A stretch of 64,000 nucleotides of DNA from Streptomyces liliifuscus (GTDB lineage Bacteria > Actinomycetota > Actinomycetes > Streptomycetales > Streptomycetaceae): contig NZ_CP066831.1 of assembly GCF_016598615.1 (NCBI RefSeq), positions 9,114,001 through 9,178,000 on the forward strand, written 5' to 3'. Below are positions 24,795-34,098 of the stretch, piece after piece. The notes under the pieces are model-generated. The model worked only from the letters and a program-made list of their open reading frames with translations. It made no database searches and was not told the DNA's origin. How positions within the stretch are numbered: position 1 is the first letter of the stretch; every line of letters begins with the position of its first letter. Both the position numbers and the translations under genes were made by a program.

Positions 24795-26198
24795 ATGGAC
24801 TTCGGCAGCGTTGATGTACGCGACACGTGTGACGACGTAGAGGGAGCGGGCCGGGCCACGACGGCCGGGGAGACGACGGAGAGAGAGGGGACGTCGGCCA
24901 GGGACGCGGCGCTCGGGGCGAAGGAGACCGGCGCCGTGCGGGGCCAGGCCATCCAGGGCCGGCGGGGCCAGGCCACCGAATCCGTGAGGGGCCCGGCCAC
25001 CGGAGGCGCGCGAGGATCGGCTTCCGGCGCTGTGCGGGGATCGGCTTCCGGAGTATTGGGGAGCCCGGCCACCGGAGGCTTGCGCGCGCTGGCCACCGAG
25101 GCCGTGCACGCCGGGCGGGACGATCTCGCCCGGCAGGGGCTGCACGCCGTACCGATCGATCTGTCCACGACCTATCCCTCGTACGACAGCCGGGGCGAGG
25201 CGGCCCGTATCGACGCCTTCGCCACGGACGGGGCCGAGCCGGAGGGCCCGCCGGTCTACGGCCGCCTCGGCAATCCGACCGTCGCCCGCTTCGAGACCGC
25301 CCTCGCCCGTCTGGAGGGCACCGAGAGCGCCGTCGCGTTCGCGAGCGGCATGGCCGCGCTGAGCGCCGTGCTGCTCGTACGGAACGCCATGGGTCTGCGC
25401 CATGTCGTGGCCGTACGCCCCCTGTACGGCTGCAGCGACCACCTGCTCACGGCCGGGCTGCTCGGGTCCGAGGTGACGTGGGTCGACCCGGCGGGCATCG
25501 CGGATGCCCTGCGACCGGACACCGGACTCGTACTGGTCGAGTCGCCCGCCAACCCGACGCTCGCCGAACTCGATCTGCGGGCGATCGCCCACGCCTGCGG
25601 AAGCGTTCCGCTGCTCGCCGACAACACCTTCGCCACACCGGTGCTGCAACGCCCCGCCGAACAGGGCGCGCGGCTCGTGCTGCACAGCGCCACCAAGTAC
25701 CTGGGCGGGCACGGTGACGTGATGGCGGGGGTGGTGGCCTGCGACGAGGAGTTCGCCGGGCGGCTTCGGCAGGTCCGCTTCGCCACCGGGGGTGTGCTGC
25801 ATCCGCTCGCCGGCTATCTGCTGCTGCGCGGGCTGTCGACGCTGCCCGTGCGCGTGCGTGCCGCCTCCGCGAACGCCGCCGAACTGGCCCGGCGCCTTGC
25901 CGCCGACCCGCGTGTCGCCCGGGTCCACTATCCGCGGCTCGGCGGCGCCATGATCGCCTTCGAGATCCACGGAGATCCGCACGAGGTGATAGCCGCCGTC
26001 CGCCTCATCACCCCGGCGGTGAGCCTCGGCAGTGTCGACACGCTGATCCAGCATCCGGCCTCGATCAGCCACCGCATCGTGGACGCGGAGGACCGGCGCC
26101 ACAGCGGGGTGAGCGACCGGCTGCTACGGCTGTCGGTGGGGCTGGAGGACGTCGAGGATCTTTGGCGGGATCTGGACGGAGCGTTGGGCCGCGGGTGA
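24795..26198 (+). CDS. Cys/Met metabolism PLP-dependent enzyme (cystathionine gamma-synthase/lyase family)
   Basis: 467 residues. The family core begins near residue 97: LRALATEAVHAGRDDLARQG, STTYPSYDSRGEAARIDAFA, VYGRLGNPTVARFE and SAVAFASGMAALSAV. Next come VESPANPTL, LLADNTFATP and the PLP lysine in LHSATKYLGGHGDVMAG, with LIQHPASISHR near the end. It could be a gamma-synthase, gamma-lyase or gamma-elimination enzyme; motifs do not separate these. The first 100 residues are unusual: 48 low-complexity residues, then seven eight-residue repeats of which the last is the conserved RALATEAV itself. No ribosome site marks the start, so a start inside the extension is possible. Divergent from an Lrp-type regulator. 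Confidence 0.88.
   Translation: MDFGSVDVRDTCDDVEGAGRATTAGETTEREGTSARDAALGAKETGAVRGQAIQGRRGQATESVRGPATGGARGSASGAVRGSASGVLGSPATGGLRALATEAVHAGRDDLARQGLHAVPIDLSTTYPSYDSRGEAARIDAFATDGAEPEGPPVYGRLGNPTVARFETALARLEGTESAVAFASGMAALSAVLLVRNAMGLRHVVAVRPLYGCSDHLLTAGLLGSEVTWVDPAGIADALRPDTGLVLVESPANPTLAELDLRAIAHACGSVPLLADNTFATPVLQRPAEQGARLVLHSATKYLGGHGDVMAGVVACDEEFAGRLRQVRFATGGVLHPLAGYLLLRGLSTLPVRVRAASANAAELARRLAADPRVARVHYPRLGGAMIAFEIHGDPHEVIAAVRLITPAVSLGSVDTLIQHPASISHRIVDAEDRRHSGVSDRLLRLSVGLEDVEDLWRDLDGALGRG
24939..25106 (+). repeat. In-frame minisatellite, 7 x 24 bp, in the PLP-enzyme gene
   Basis: Seven consecutive 24-bp units encode RGQAIQGR, RGQATESV, RGPATGGA, RGSASGAV, RGSASGVL, GSPATGGL and RALATEAV. 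The last is the conserved N-terminal helix of the enzyme, so the array looks like outward amplification of native coding sequence. Confidence 0.85.
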
Positions 26199-26224
26199 CG
26201 GGTCCGGCGGGAACGGCGGGAACA

Positions 26225-26259
26225 GCGGCAGGCCCGGCGAGCTTCGCCGGGCCTGCCGC
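26225..26259. terminator. Strong hairpin after the PLP-enzyme gene
   Basis: GCGGCAGGCCCGGCGA (26225-26240) pairs perfectly with TCGCCGGGCCTGCCGC (26244-26259), a 16-bp stem starting 27 bp after the stop codon. The rest of the 26199-26457 gap holds degenerate GGCGATCTG repeats and no gene. Confidence 0.85.
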
Positions 26260-26457
26260 CGTCGCGGGATGATCTGCACGGGGCGATCTGCATTCGCGGC
26301 GATCTGTATCGCGACGAGGCGCCGCGCGCCTGGCCGTTGCGTGCCCGGAGGTAGCGCGCACGGCTGGCTGTCGCGTGCCGAGCCGTGGCGGGGACTGACG
26401 AGGAGATCGCTCGCCTCTTCGTCAGTCCCGTACGGAGTCAGTCCCGCGCGGAGTCGG

Positions 26458-27906
26458 TCAGTCCCGCACCGAGTGTTCCGGCTGGTGCTGCTGCACCTCG
26501 TCGTACGGCGGTCGCGAACTCACCGGTGCCACGTCGAGGCGGGCCGTGATGACGAGCGTGCCTTCCTCGATCTGGTAGTCGAGGGGGAGGTCCAGGCCGC
26601 GCATCGCGGCGACCATGCCGGTGTTGGACGACTGCGTGACGGCGTACACGCTCTCGCAGCCGGCCTCGACGGCCATCGCCACCAGGCGGCCGAGCAGTTC
26701 GCTGCCGATACCGCGCCGCTGCCAGTCGTCCTCGACGAGCAGCGCGATCTCCGTCTCGTCGCCGTCCCAGAGGAGATGCCCGAGCCCGACGATGCGCCCC
26801 GACGCGGTCTGCACGGCGAGAGTGCGCCCGAAACGGGGGCTGAGCAAGTGGTTGAGGTACTTGTCGGCGTCGCCGACCGGCCCGTGGTAACGCATGCTCA
26901 GCGTGCGCGACGAGCACCGCTCGTGCATGGCCTTCGCGGCGTCGACGTCACCGGCGTCGGCACGGCGCACGGTGATGTCGTTGCCCTGCGGCAGTGTCAG
27001 TACGTCCTGGCTGCGCGGGACGCGCGGACCGAGCCGGGCGTCCAGCTCGACCAGCGCCCGTGCCCGCGCGAACTCGGTGGGCGTGAACGGCAGATACGGC
27101 CGCTCCACAGTGATCACTCCGCCTTCCGGGGCACGCAGCCGCATCACGGTGTCCTCAAGTGCCCCCTCGACGGGCGCCGCTTCGTCCACGCGATCACCGC
27201 GCACCGACCCGGCGGGCAGCGACCGGATCGTGCACCGCCCCAGCAACTGCCGCAGTGCCAATGGTAGTTCGGCCGCGTCCAGGGCCGTGCGGGTGGCCAG
27301 GCCCAGTACCCGGGTGGGCGCGTCCACCAGGTCGTGGGCGTCGGCCCGCTCGATCCAGGTGCCTGCGCCGCCCGCGTGCGACACCGCCCGGGTGACGTCG
27401 GCGGCCGAGACCTGAGCGGGAACACGCAGCAGGAACTCGTCCACGGTGCCCTCGGTCAGCGGATGCGTCTGGAGGCTGAGGATGTCGACCCGCTGTCCCG
27501 CCAGCGCCGCGCACAGCGACGCCAGCGATCCCGGCTCGTCGCGAACGGTGGTCCGCATCCGCCACAGCACGGTCTCCCCGGCGACGGCCTCGGGTGCGGT
27601 CGCGTCCGCTTCGGACGTCCCGGCCTTCCGCGCGGTGGCGGCCGGCCGGGAGCCGGTATCGCCTGTCGGAGGTGCATGACCGTGGCGGCGTGACCACCAT
27701 GTGTGGAATCCCGCCGTGGCGACCAGCACGACCGCCGAGACGAGGAGGAGGGTGGGTCCGTCGGGGCCGTGCCCGATGAGGTTCGCCACGGCGTCCGCCA
27801 CCGCCACCGCCGTGAACAGCGCGGCCAGTTCGACGAGATCCCTGCGCCAGTGGTGGACCGGCCGACCGTTTTTCGCACGCGTCACTTGAGACATGTCTTG
27901 AGTCAT
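26458..27906 (-). CDS. Membrane protein with ACT-like and GNAT acetyltransferase domains
   Basis: 482 residues. Two hydrophobic segments (about 27-47, LAALFTAVAVADAVANLIG, and 52-71, TLLLVSAVVLVATAGFHTWW) precede an Ala-rich linker. A domain with ACT-like pattern follows (TVRDEPGSLASLCAALAGQR, VDILSLQTHPLTEGTVDEFL). The C-terminal third is a GNAT fold: DITVRRADAGDVDAAKAMHE, acetyl-CoA loop DDWQRRGIGSELLGRLVAMA, SVYAVTQSSNTGMVAAMRG. ACT-GNAT proteins are known as amino-acid-regulated protein lysine acetyltransferases in actinobacteria; a membrane-anchored form would place this activity at the membrane. The start may be the ATG at 27906 or four codons later. Confidence 0.82.
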   Translation of the reverse strand: MTQDMSQVTRAKNGRPVHHWRRDLVELAALFTAVAVADAVANLIGHGPDGPTLLLVSAVVLVATAGFHTWWSRRHGHAPPTGDTGSRPAATARKAGTSEADATAPEAVAGETVLWRMRTTVRDEPGSLASLCAALAGQRVDILSLQTHPLTEGTVDEFLLRVPAQVSAADVTRAVSHAGGAGTWIERADAHDLVDAPTRVLGLATRTALDAAELPLALRQLLGRCTIRSLPAGSVRGDRVDEAAPVEGALEDTVMRLRAPEGGVITVERPYLPFTPTEFARARALVELDARLGPRVPRSQDVLTLPQGNDITVRRADAGDVDAAKAMHERCSSRTLSMRYHGPVGDADKYLNHLLSPRFGRTLAVQTASGRIVGLGHLLWDGDETEIALLVEDDWQRRGIGSELLGRLVAMAVEAGCESVYAVTQSSNTGMVAAMRGLDLPLDYQIEEGTLVITARLDVAPVSSRPPYDEVQQHQPEHSVRD

Positions 27907-28023
27907 ACAGTCACTGTGAAGGATGTGTGTTGCGTGATCACGAACGCTTTGTGACTGATCGGTTAAGTGTGCTTCTGCCCTCTTTGTTGCATTTTTTACG
28001 ACCCTCTGACGCGAGCCGAGAGC

Positions 28024-30687
28024 TCAGGCGGCCACCCCGTGATCCAGCGTGGCACGCAGCCGGCGGGCCTGGGTGACGAGCCGGGACGAACCGCGCCGGT
28101 CCGCAGCCTGTGCGAGATGTGCCATACAGCCCCGCGCTCCCGTCCGTTCGGCGCACTCGGCGGCGACGGCCAGCAGCTCCCCGAACCCGCGGGCGGACGA
28201 GGCGGCGCCGTCCGTCGCGAGATCCGCGAGCAGCACCGGCAGCGCGGCGCGGAGTATCTCCCAGACGGTGGCGTACGCGCCGGTCGTCGCCGCGGTCCGT
28301 ACGGACTCGGCGAGCCGCAGCGGCTTCACCGCCCCGCGGTGCATCAGCTGCCCCAGATCCGCGCCGAGTGCCTCGGCGTCCAACTGTCCCCGCGCGGCCA
28401 GCACCAGCAGCGCGTCCACCGCGCTGAGCCGGTCCTCCGGGTGACGCGCGCCGAGCCCGTACGCCACACAGAGATGCACGGCCTCGCCCGCCTCGCCCGG
28501 CGCCTCGGCGATCAGCGGCAGTACGGAGGCATTGCCACGGGTGTCCTCCACTGCGACCGACGAGAGTTCGCGCAGCAGTCGGGCGGCCACCAGCTCCCGC
28601 CGCCCGGGCACCACGGCCAGCCAGTGGTGTCGCTCGGACCTGTCCCAGTAGTGGGCGCAGTATGCGCGCGCCGAGAAGAGCCCCACGGGCCGGCCGAGCC
28701 GTCGGAACGCCGGGGGGAACTCTCCGGGCACCCCGTCGAGTTCGCCGAGTTCGAGGAGGATGCGGACCCCCGAGGTCCGTCGGCTGCTCCAGGGCAGGGA
28801 CGGGCCGTCGGAGGTGAGCCACAGCGCCAGCCTGTTGCCTTCCGTCGTGCCGAGCGAGGCCGCCTGGTCGGCGGCGGCAGCGGTCGCCGCGGGGTCGTCG
28901 CGCCGCACCCGGAGCAGCGCCTGGGTGAAGTCGGCTTCCCCGGGCCGGGCGCCCAGCCGGCGGTACTCGTCGAGCCGGGCCACGAACTCGTCCGGCTCCA
29001 GAAGGCCTGACCCCCAGGTGGGCGTGGCCAGCAGGAACGGCAGTGGGTCGGTGCGCAGCCGGTGGGCCGCCTCCCACAGCCGGGCGTTGAAGGCGGCGGC
29101 CAGCGCGCTGTGCACGCAGGGGTCGGTCATCGGCCCGTGCTGGACGGCTCTGTGCAGCGTGGCCGTACTCACCTGGCCGAGCAGGGTCGCGAGCACGACC
29201 TCCAGGCCGTGCGGGTCCTCGCGGAAGTGCTTCTCGACCGTGGAGCTGTACTGCGGGTCGGCGTCGACCCACCAGAGCCGGGTGACCACGGGCTTCAGCG
29301 CTTCGGCCAGGGCGTCCCGGTCCCGGTATCCGTGCCGCACCAGACCGTCCAGAGCGCGCTCGAACGTCGCCACGTCACCGTCGGACGTCAGCAGGGCGCC
29401 GACCTCCTCCGCCAGCTCGACCGCCGAGTCCGGCGCGGAGGGGACCCGAGCCGGCTCCGGCGCGGGCGGGAGCAGCTCCACATAGGGCTCCGGCGCCCGG
29501 CCGGCCCCGTCCAGGCCCAGTGTTTCCGTGGCGCGCACACGCAGTCCCGGGCTCAACTCCTCAGCCGCGTCGGCCACTTCACCGCGCACCTCCGGTGGTG
29601 CCGCGTCGAGGTGGCGCTCGACCAGCTTCAGCGCGCGCTCCTGCACGTCCGTGTCCTCGTGCCCGAACGCCTGGGCCACCGCTGGGAGCAGCTCGGCCGC
29701 GCTCGACGGGTCGCGCCGCAGTGCCTTCCCGAGGAGGACGAGCTGGGCCCGGACCAGCTTCTTCTCCGGTCGGAAGAGCACACCGCCGGACATCTCCGCG
29801 AGCTGCCGGGGCGTCAACTCGCCGTCCAGGGCCAGGGAGCCGAGCACCGACTGGGCGTGCGAGGCCACCGTGGACACCGCGTCGGAGGCGAGCGCCAGCC
29901 AGTCGGCGGCCCGCTCCCGCTCCTCGTCCCGGGTCAGCTCAAGGGCCGTCAGCAGCCGCAGGAACACCCTGCAGTCGGACGGCACACCGCCGCGCAGCAG
30001 ACGGGCCACGCAGGCGTCGACCGTGGCCTTCCGGTCGAGGGCCCCTTCCCGGGTGAGCTGCGCGAGCGCGTTGAACCAGCTGTCCGGGCCGTCACCGAAC
30101 AGCCAGTCCAGGCGGCTCCCGATGTCCGCGATCTCGAAGACGGCGGCGACCAGCTCCGCCGTGTACGGGTCCTGGCGCAGCCGCTGAAGGATGGTGTCAC
30201 CGCGCTGCCACAGGCTGCCGACCTGCTCGATCCAGCCCACCACATAGGTCTCGGTCGTCGGCACCGGGCAGCCGGAGAGCCGGACAAGGCCTGACATCAG
30301 CTCGTACGGCACCTGGGCGAGCGGCGGGCGGTCCGCGAGCCGGTGCGCCACGTCGCCCAGCCAGTCGCGCTCCCGGTCGCCCAGCACATGGAGGAGCACT
30401 CCGGGTGAGGCCTGGGACCAGCGCAGGTCGGCGGCGGTGAGCCAGGTCGCCGTCCCGGCCGCTCCGGTGTGGCAGGCGGCCCCGGCCGCGTGCAGCGCGG
30501 GATACGCCTTCCTCGACGCGGCATCCCAGGGCGCGGCCCGCAACTCCTTGCGGAGGTCCTTCAACGAGGGCAGACAGGCCCGTCGTTCGGCATCCGGCAT
30601 GCCGTCCAGCAGCCCCGCAGCCTCGCCCATCCGCCCCGCCCGCACAGCCCTCAACAACGCCTCGTTCGCCGACACCGCACCGCTCAT
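28024..30687 (-). CDS. DUF6493-type helical repeat protein
   Basis: 887 residues, almost entirely helical, with HEAT-like stretches such as LLPAVAQAFGHEDTDVQERA, LKLVERHLDAAPPEVRGEVA and the C-terminal ARGFGELLAVAAECAERTG. No catalytic motif is visible. The family occurs next to SWIM zinc-finger genes in streptomycetes, and here the start ATG overlaps the stop of the SWIM gene (ATGA at 30684-30687). A complex of the two is plausible, but no function is established. The frame is open upstream, but the overlapping ATG is the obvious start. Family assignment is by overall resemblance. Confidence 0.78.
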   Translation of the reverse strand: MSGAVSANEALLRAVRAGRMGEAAGLLDGMPDAERRACLPSLKDLRKELRAAPWDAASRKAYPALHAAGAACHTGAAGTATWLTAADLRWSQASPGVLLHVLGDRERDWLGDVAHRLADRPPLAQVPYELMSGLVRLSGCPVPTTETYVVGWIEQVGSLWQRGDTILQRLRQDPYTAELVAAVFEIADIGSRLDWLFGDGPDSWFNALAQLTREGALDRKATVDACVARLLRGGVPSDCRVFLRLLTALELTRDEERERAADWLALASDAVSTVASHAQSVLGSLALDGELTPRQLAEMSGGVLFRPEKKLVRAQLVLLGKALRRDPSSAAELLPAVAQAFGHEDTDVQERALKLVERHLDAAPPEVRGEVADAAEELSPGLRVRATETLGLDGAGRAPEPYVELLPPAPEPARVPSAPDSAVELAEEVGALLTSDGDVATFERALDGLVRHGYRDRDALAEALKPVVTRLWWVDADPQYSSTVEKHFREDPHGLEVVLATLLGQVSTATLHRAVQHGPMTDPCVHSALAAAFNARLWEAAHRLRTDPLPFLLATPTWGSGLLEPDEFVARLDEYRRLGARPGEADFTQALLRVRRDDPAATAAAADQAASLGTTEGNRLALWLTSDGPSLPWSSRRTSGVRILLELGELDGVPGEFPPAFRRLGRPVGLFSARAYCAHYWDRSERHHWLAVVPGRRELVAARLLRELSSVAVEDTRGNASVLPLIAEAPGEAGEAVHLCVAYGLGARHPEDRLSAVDALLVLAARGQLDAEALGADLGQLMHRGAVKPLRLAESVRTAATTGAYATVWEILRAALPVLLADLATDGAASSARGFGELLAVAAECAERTGARGCMAHLAQAADRRGSSRLVTQARRLRATLDHGVAA

Positions 30688-32087
30688 CGCGCACCCCCGT
30701 CGATCAGAACCTCTGTCTGTCCGGCCACCGCTCCCCGGCGGGCCATCCGCACGGCCAGTGCGTGCTTGCACGGTCCGCGCCCTCCCCGGTACTTCGCCCA
30801 CCACAGGCAACTGCAGCTCAGTGCCCCCGAGTCGTCGCGCACCCGGTGCGCGTGCCCGTCCTGCGCGGTCACCGTGCCGAGCGCGCCGTCCAGGACCACC
30901 GCACCCTCCGCCACGAGCGCCCGGGCCGCCCGCAGGCGCGGGTTGTGCCGCTCCACGCGCTCGGCGTCGTAGGGCAGTTCGCGGTGGAAGTAGGCCGCTT
31001 CCGCCGTGTCGTACCCCACCCGCCCCGAGGTGCCCAGCCGGACCAGGGCGGCCCGCACACGCTCGGCCGGCAGGCCCGAGGCGGCGGACAGGTCCCCGAT
31101 GTCGATCCGGGGCTCCCAGGCGAGGAGCACCGAGATCAGCTCCGCGTCCTCGGCGGCCTCGTCGGTGGCCAGCGCGTCCAGGACGCCGCCCTCACCGGAG
31201 AATCCCCGCGAAGCCTCCGGGGACAGCGTCAGAGTGAGCCGCATCCCGGGCAGCACGACCTCCCAGGCACTGGCCGCCACGGTGTCCCCGGCGAGCGAAG
31301 GACCGTACACCCGCAGTGCCGTCGCATGGCGGAGGACCCTTTGGAGGGCGGCCAGCCGCTCCGGGCCCGGCAGGCACACGGCTCCGGGCACCGGCCTGGT
31401 CGTGGGTCGCAGCCCCCGCCCGGCCGGCACGACCCACCCCGTGCTCCGGGAGGCGCCACGAGCCGTGGAACGCGGCAGGGAACGCAGGAACCGCACGGCC
31501 TCCGCCGCGGGTAGTTCGGCCCGCAGGTCGAAGCCGGCCGCTGTCACCTGGGCCTCGGCGAACCCGCGCAGCCACCGGTCCGGCAGCGGCACCTTCTTCT
31601 CCACGACCGGCCCGTCGAGCGTGGTTACGGCCATCTCGTCCGGGCCGACGCGCAGATGCAGCGGATCGTCCGAGCCGATCCTCGACAGGGCCTCCCGCAA
31701 GGGGTTGTTGACGTCGACGTTCGTCGTGCCGTGGCCCACCTCCCCACCGTCCAGGCCCGTGTCCAGCACGTCCAGTCGCGCGTACACCCCACCGCACCCG
31801 GAGAAGGACTCGAAGCGGAGCCGGTCGCCGTTGCCCGTGACCACCGGGTCCAGCGAAGCCCGCAGCTGCTGCTGGTAGTACCGCGCGCCCGCCACGTCCG
31901 CCACCGCGAGCAGACCCGCCGAAGCCACCTGAGGCGACGTCAGGAAGCCCGCGAAGAAGCGCGGATGGTCCTCGACACCGCGGGGCGTCGCACCCCGCGA
32001 GGTCTCGAGTCCCAGGCGCCGCCCGTCCGGTGCGGACTCCAGCGCGGAGGGTCGGGTGTAGGCCACGGCCTGCAAAGATCGCGTCAT
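30684..32087 (-). CDS. SWIM zinc-finger protein
   Basis: 467 residues. The C-terminus carries the SWIM motif CxCx(n)CxH in LSCSCLWWAKYRGGRGPCKH, which binds zinc and in other proteins mediates DNA or protein contacts. The N-terminal 300 residues are beta-rich, with SFSGCGGVYARLDVLDTGLD and TTNVDVNNPLREALSRIG. A winged-helix-like segment (DIGDLSAASGLPAERVRAAL) precedes the finger. The ATG lies 6 nt after TACGGT on the minus strand and lacks a ribosome site, so the transcript is probably leaderless. Upstream partner in a two-gene operon with the DUF6493-type gene. The role is unknown; a DNA-repair or conflict role is only a guess. Confidence 0.85.
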   Translation of the reverse strand: MTRSLQAVAYTRPSALESAPDGRRLGLETSRGATPRGVEDHPRFFAGFLTSPQVASAGLLAVADVAGARYYQQQLRASLDPVVTGNGDRLRFESFSGCGGVYARLDVLDTGLDGGEVGHGTTNVDVNNPLREALSRIGSDDPLHLRVGPDEMAVTTLDGPVVEKKVPLPDRWLRGFAEAQVTAAGFDLRAELPAAEAVRFLRSLPRSTARGASRSTGWVVPAGRGLRPTTRPVPGAVCLPGPERLAALQRVLRHATALRVYGPSLAGDTVAASAWEVVLPGMRLTLTLSPEASRGFSGEGGVLDALATDEAAEDAELISVLLAWEPRIDIGDLSAASGLPAERVRAALVRLGTSGRVGYDTAEAAYFHRELPYDAERVERHNPRLRAARALVAEGAVVLDGALGTVTAQDGHAHRVRDDSGALSCSCLWWAKYRGGRGPCKHALAVRMARRGAVAGQTEVLIDGGAR

Positions 32088-32158
32088 GGAAAAACCGTAG
32101 AGGCGACCACTGACAATCGGCCCTGACCTGCGAAAACCCAGGAAATGTTCCAACGGCC

Positions 32159-32195
32159 GTGCCGCGCACCGGGGGATGACTCCGGTACGCGGCAC
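32159..32195 (-). terminator. Hairpin terminator of the phoD-like gene
   Basis: GTGCCGCGCACCGG (32159-32172) pairs with CCGGTACGCGGCAC (32182-32195) with one mismatch. It lies about 70 bp after the phosphatase stop on the minus strand. Confidence 0.65.
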
Positions 32196-32262
32196 GAGGT
32201 TCGAGAGTACGGGACCCGCCGACCGGCACAGGCGCGATCTCGCCGGTCCGCGCGCACACGAA

Positions 32263-33843
32263 CTACTGGCCCACACGCCCCGGCTGCAGCACCTTCGTGA
32301 ACAGCACCGAACCTCCCGTCGCCCGCAGACGGACCGTCAGTTCACCGCTGTCACCGTCGATGTCGACCTCGCCGAAGTACTGCGGGGACTCCATCGGCGA
32401 GACGTTCGCCGTCGTCGGCGCCTTGATGAAGACCCGGTCGGGGCCGAAGGTGCCGTCCAGCGCGTTGGCCGGGAAGCCGCCGGCGGCCAGGGGCCCGGAG
32501 ACGAACTCCCAGAACGGCGCGAAGTCCTTGAAGGCCGCGCGCGACGGGTCGTAGTGCTGCGCCGAGGTGTAGTGCACGTCCGCCGTCAGCCACACCGTGC
32601 CGGTGATCCGGCGGTGCTTGACGAACCGCAGCAGCTCCGCGATCTGGAGCTCGCGGCCGAGCGGCGCGCCCGGGTCGCCCTGCGCGACGGCCTCGATGTC
32701 CGTCGCGCCGTCCGGCACGACCAGACCGAGCGGCATGTCCGAGGCGATCACCTTCCACACGGCGCGCGAGCGTGCCAGTTCACGCTTCAGCCAGACCAAC
32801 TGCTCCGCGCCCAGGATGCCGTTGGTGTCGTCGGGCTGGCGGTCCGGAGAGTTGGCGTTGCGGAACGTACGCATGTCGAGCACGAACACGTCCAGCAGCG
32901 GACCGTGGTGCACGACGCGGTGCACCCGGCCGTCCTCGCCCGTGGACGGGAGCGTGGAGATCGGGAAGTACTCGCTGAACGCCTTGCGGGCGCGGGTGGC
33001 CAGCGTGTCGACGTCCTTCACCGTGTAGCGGGTGTCGGTGAGGATCTCGCCCGGGTACCAGTTGTTGACGACCTCGTGGTCGTCCCACTGGGTGATCGTC
33101 GGCACCTGGGCGTTGAACCGGCGTACGTTCTCGTCGAGCAGCGAGTAGCGGAAGTTGCCCCGGTACTCGGCGAGGGTCTCCGCGACCTTGGACTTCTCCT
33201 CGGTGGTGACGTTTCTCCAGACACGGCCGTCGGGGAGCGTCACGGACGCCGACAGGGGGCCGTCCGCGTAGATCGTGTCGCCGCTGCACAGGAAGAAGTC
33301 CGGGTTCAGTCGGCGCATCTCCTCGTACGCGTAGAGGCCGCCGATGTCCGGGTTGATGCCCCAGCCCTGGCCCACGATGTCCCCCGACCAGAGGAACCGG
33401 ACGCCCTGGCGCCGCTTGGCGGGGGCGGTCCGGAAGGTGCCAGGTACGGGCTCACCGGTGCGGCGGTAGTCGTCCGGGTCGGCCAGCGTCACCCGGTAGT
33501 GGATCTGCTCGCCCGCCGGCAGACCGCGCAGCGGGACCGTACCCGTGAAGTCGGTGTCGGCGCCGAGGAGCGGGCCGTGCCACCGTTTCGGCCTGCGGAA
33601 CGACTCGGTCGCGGAGGTCTCCACGATCATGCGCGCGGGGCGGTCGGAACGCACCCATACGAGGCCGGAGTTCGTGGTCACGTCGCCGGCCTGCACACCC
33701 CATTGCGCCTTCGGCCGACCCGACAGGGCGAACGCGGGGGCCATCCCTACGGAAGAGGGCAGGGCGAGCGCCGCCGACGCGGCGAGTGAGCCGCGCAGGA
33801 CACTGCGGCGGCCGGGGAACGGGTTCGGCGGGCGGTGTGACAT
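32263..33843 (-). CDS. PhoD-like alkaline phosphatase/phosphodiesterase, Tat-exported
   Basis: 526 residues. A Tat signal (FPGRRSVLRGSLAASAALAL) precedes the PhoD N-terminal Ig-like domain (WGVQAGDVTTNSGLVWVRSD, YRVTLADPDDY). The metallophosphatase core then shows LWSGDIVGQGWGIN, DFFLCSGDTIYADG, ITQWDDHEVVNNWYPGE, VFVLDMRTFRN and VWLTADVHYTSAQHY. These are the metal-ligand blocks of PhoD enzymes, which release phosphate from extracellular phosphomonoesters or diesters under phosphate starvation. The ATG at 33843 follows AGGAGG. I did not find a clear PHO box upstream. Confidence 0.92.
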   Translation of the reverse strand: MSHRPPNPFPGRRSVLRGSLAASAALALPSSVGMAPAFALSGRPKAQWGVQAGDVTTNSGLVWVRSDRPARMIVETSATESFRRPKRWHGPLLGADTDFTGTVPLRGLPAGEQIHYRVTLADPDDYRRTGEPVPGTFRTAPAKRRQGVRFLWSGDIVGQGWGINPDIGGLYAYEEMRRLNPDFFLCSGDTIYADGPLSASVTLPDGRVWRNVTTEEKSKVAETLAEYRGNFRYSLLDENVRRFNAQVPTITQWDDHEVVNNWYPGEILTDTRYTVKDVDTLATRARKAFSEYFPISTLPSTGEDGRVHRVVHHGPLLDVFVLDMRTFRNANSPDRQPDDTNGILGAEQLVWLKRELARSRAVWKVIASDMPLGLVVPDGATDIEAVAQGDPGAPLGRELQIAELLRFVKHRRITGTVWLTADVHYTSAQHYDPSRAAFKDFAPFWEFVSGPLAAGGFPANALDGTFGPDRVFIKAPTTANVSPMESPQYFGEVDIDGDSGELTVRLRATGGSVLFTKVLQPGRVGQ

Positions 33844-34003
33844 GGGACGCCTCCTGGGACGGGTTCGACCAGTGTGCAGGGCCAGACTTACTGGTGTGCC
33901 GCAGCGCGCACACAAACCACAAGTGAACAAACACGATCCGCTCCGCCGGGTTGGGCCGGGGCGGTGCGGTCGGACGACGACGTGCGGGTTGTGGGGGCTT
34001 GTC

Positions 34004-34098
34004 GCGCAGTTCCCCGCGCCCCTTCAGGCACGACGTGCGTGGGCATGTGCGGGACATCGTGGACTGAGCGCGCCGTTCCCCGCGCCCCTTACGGGGCG
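34004..34098. repeat. Two copies of a Streptomyces interspersed GC repeat with a 3' hairpin
   Basis: GCGCAGTTCCCCGCGCCCCTT at 34004-34024 recurs with two changes at 34070-34090, the second copy running into the MocR stop region. CGCCCC TTAC GGGGCG (34083-34098) forms a hairpin there. Near-identical sequences are widespread in streptomycete intergenic DNA; the function is unknown. Confidence 0.65.
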
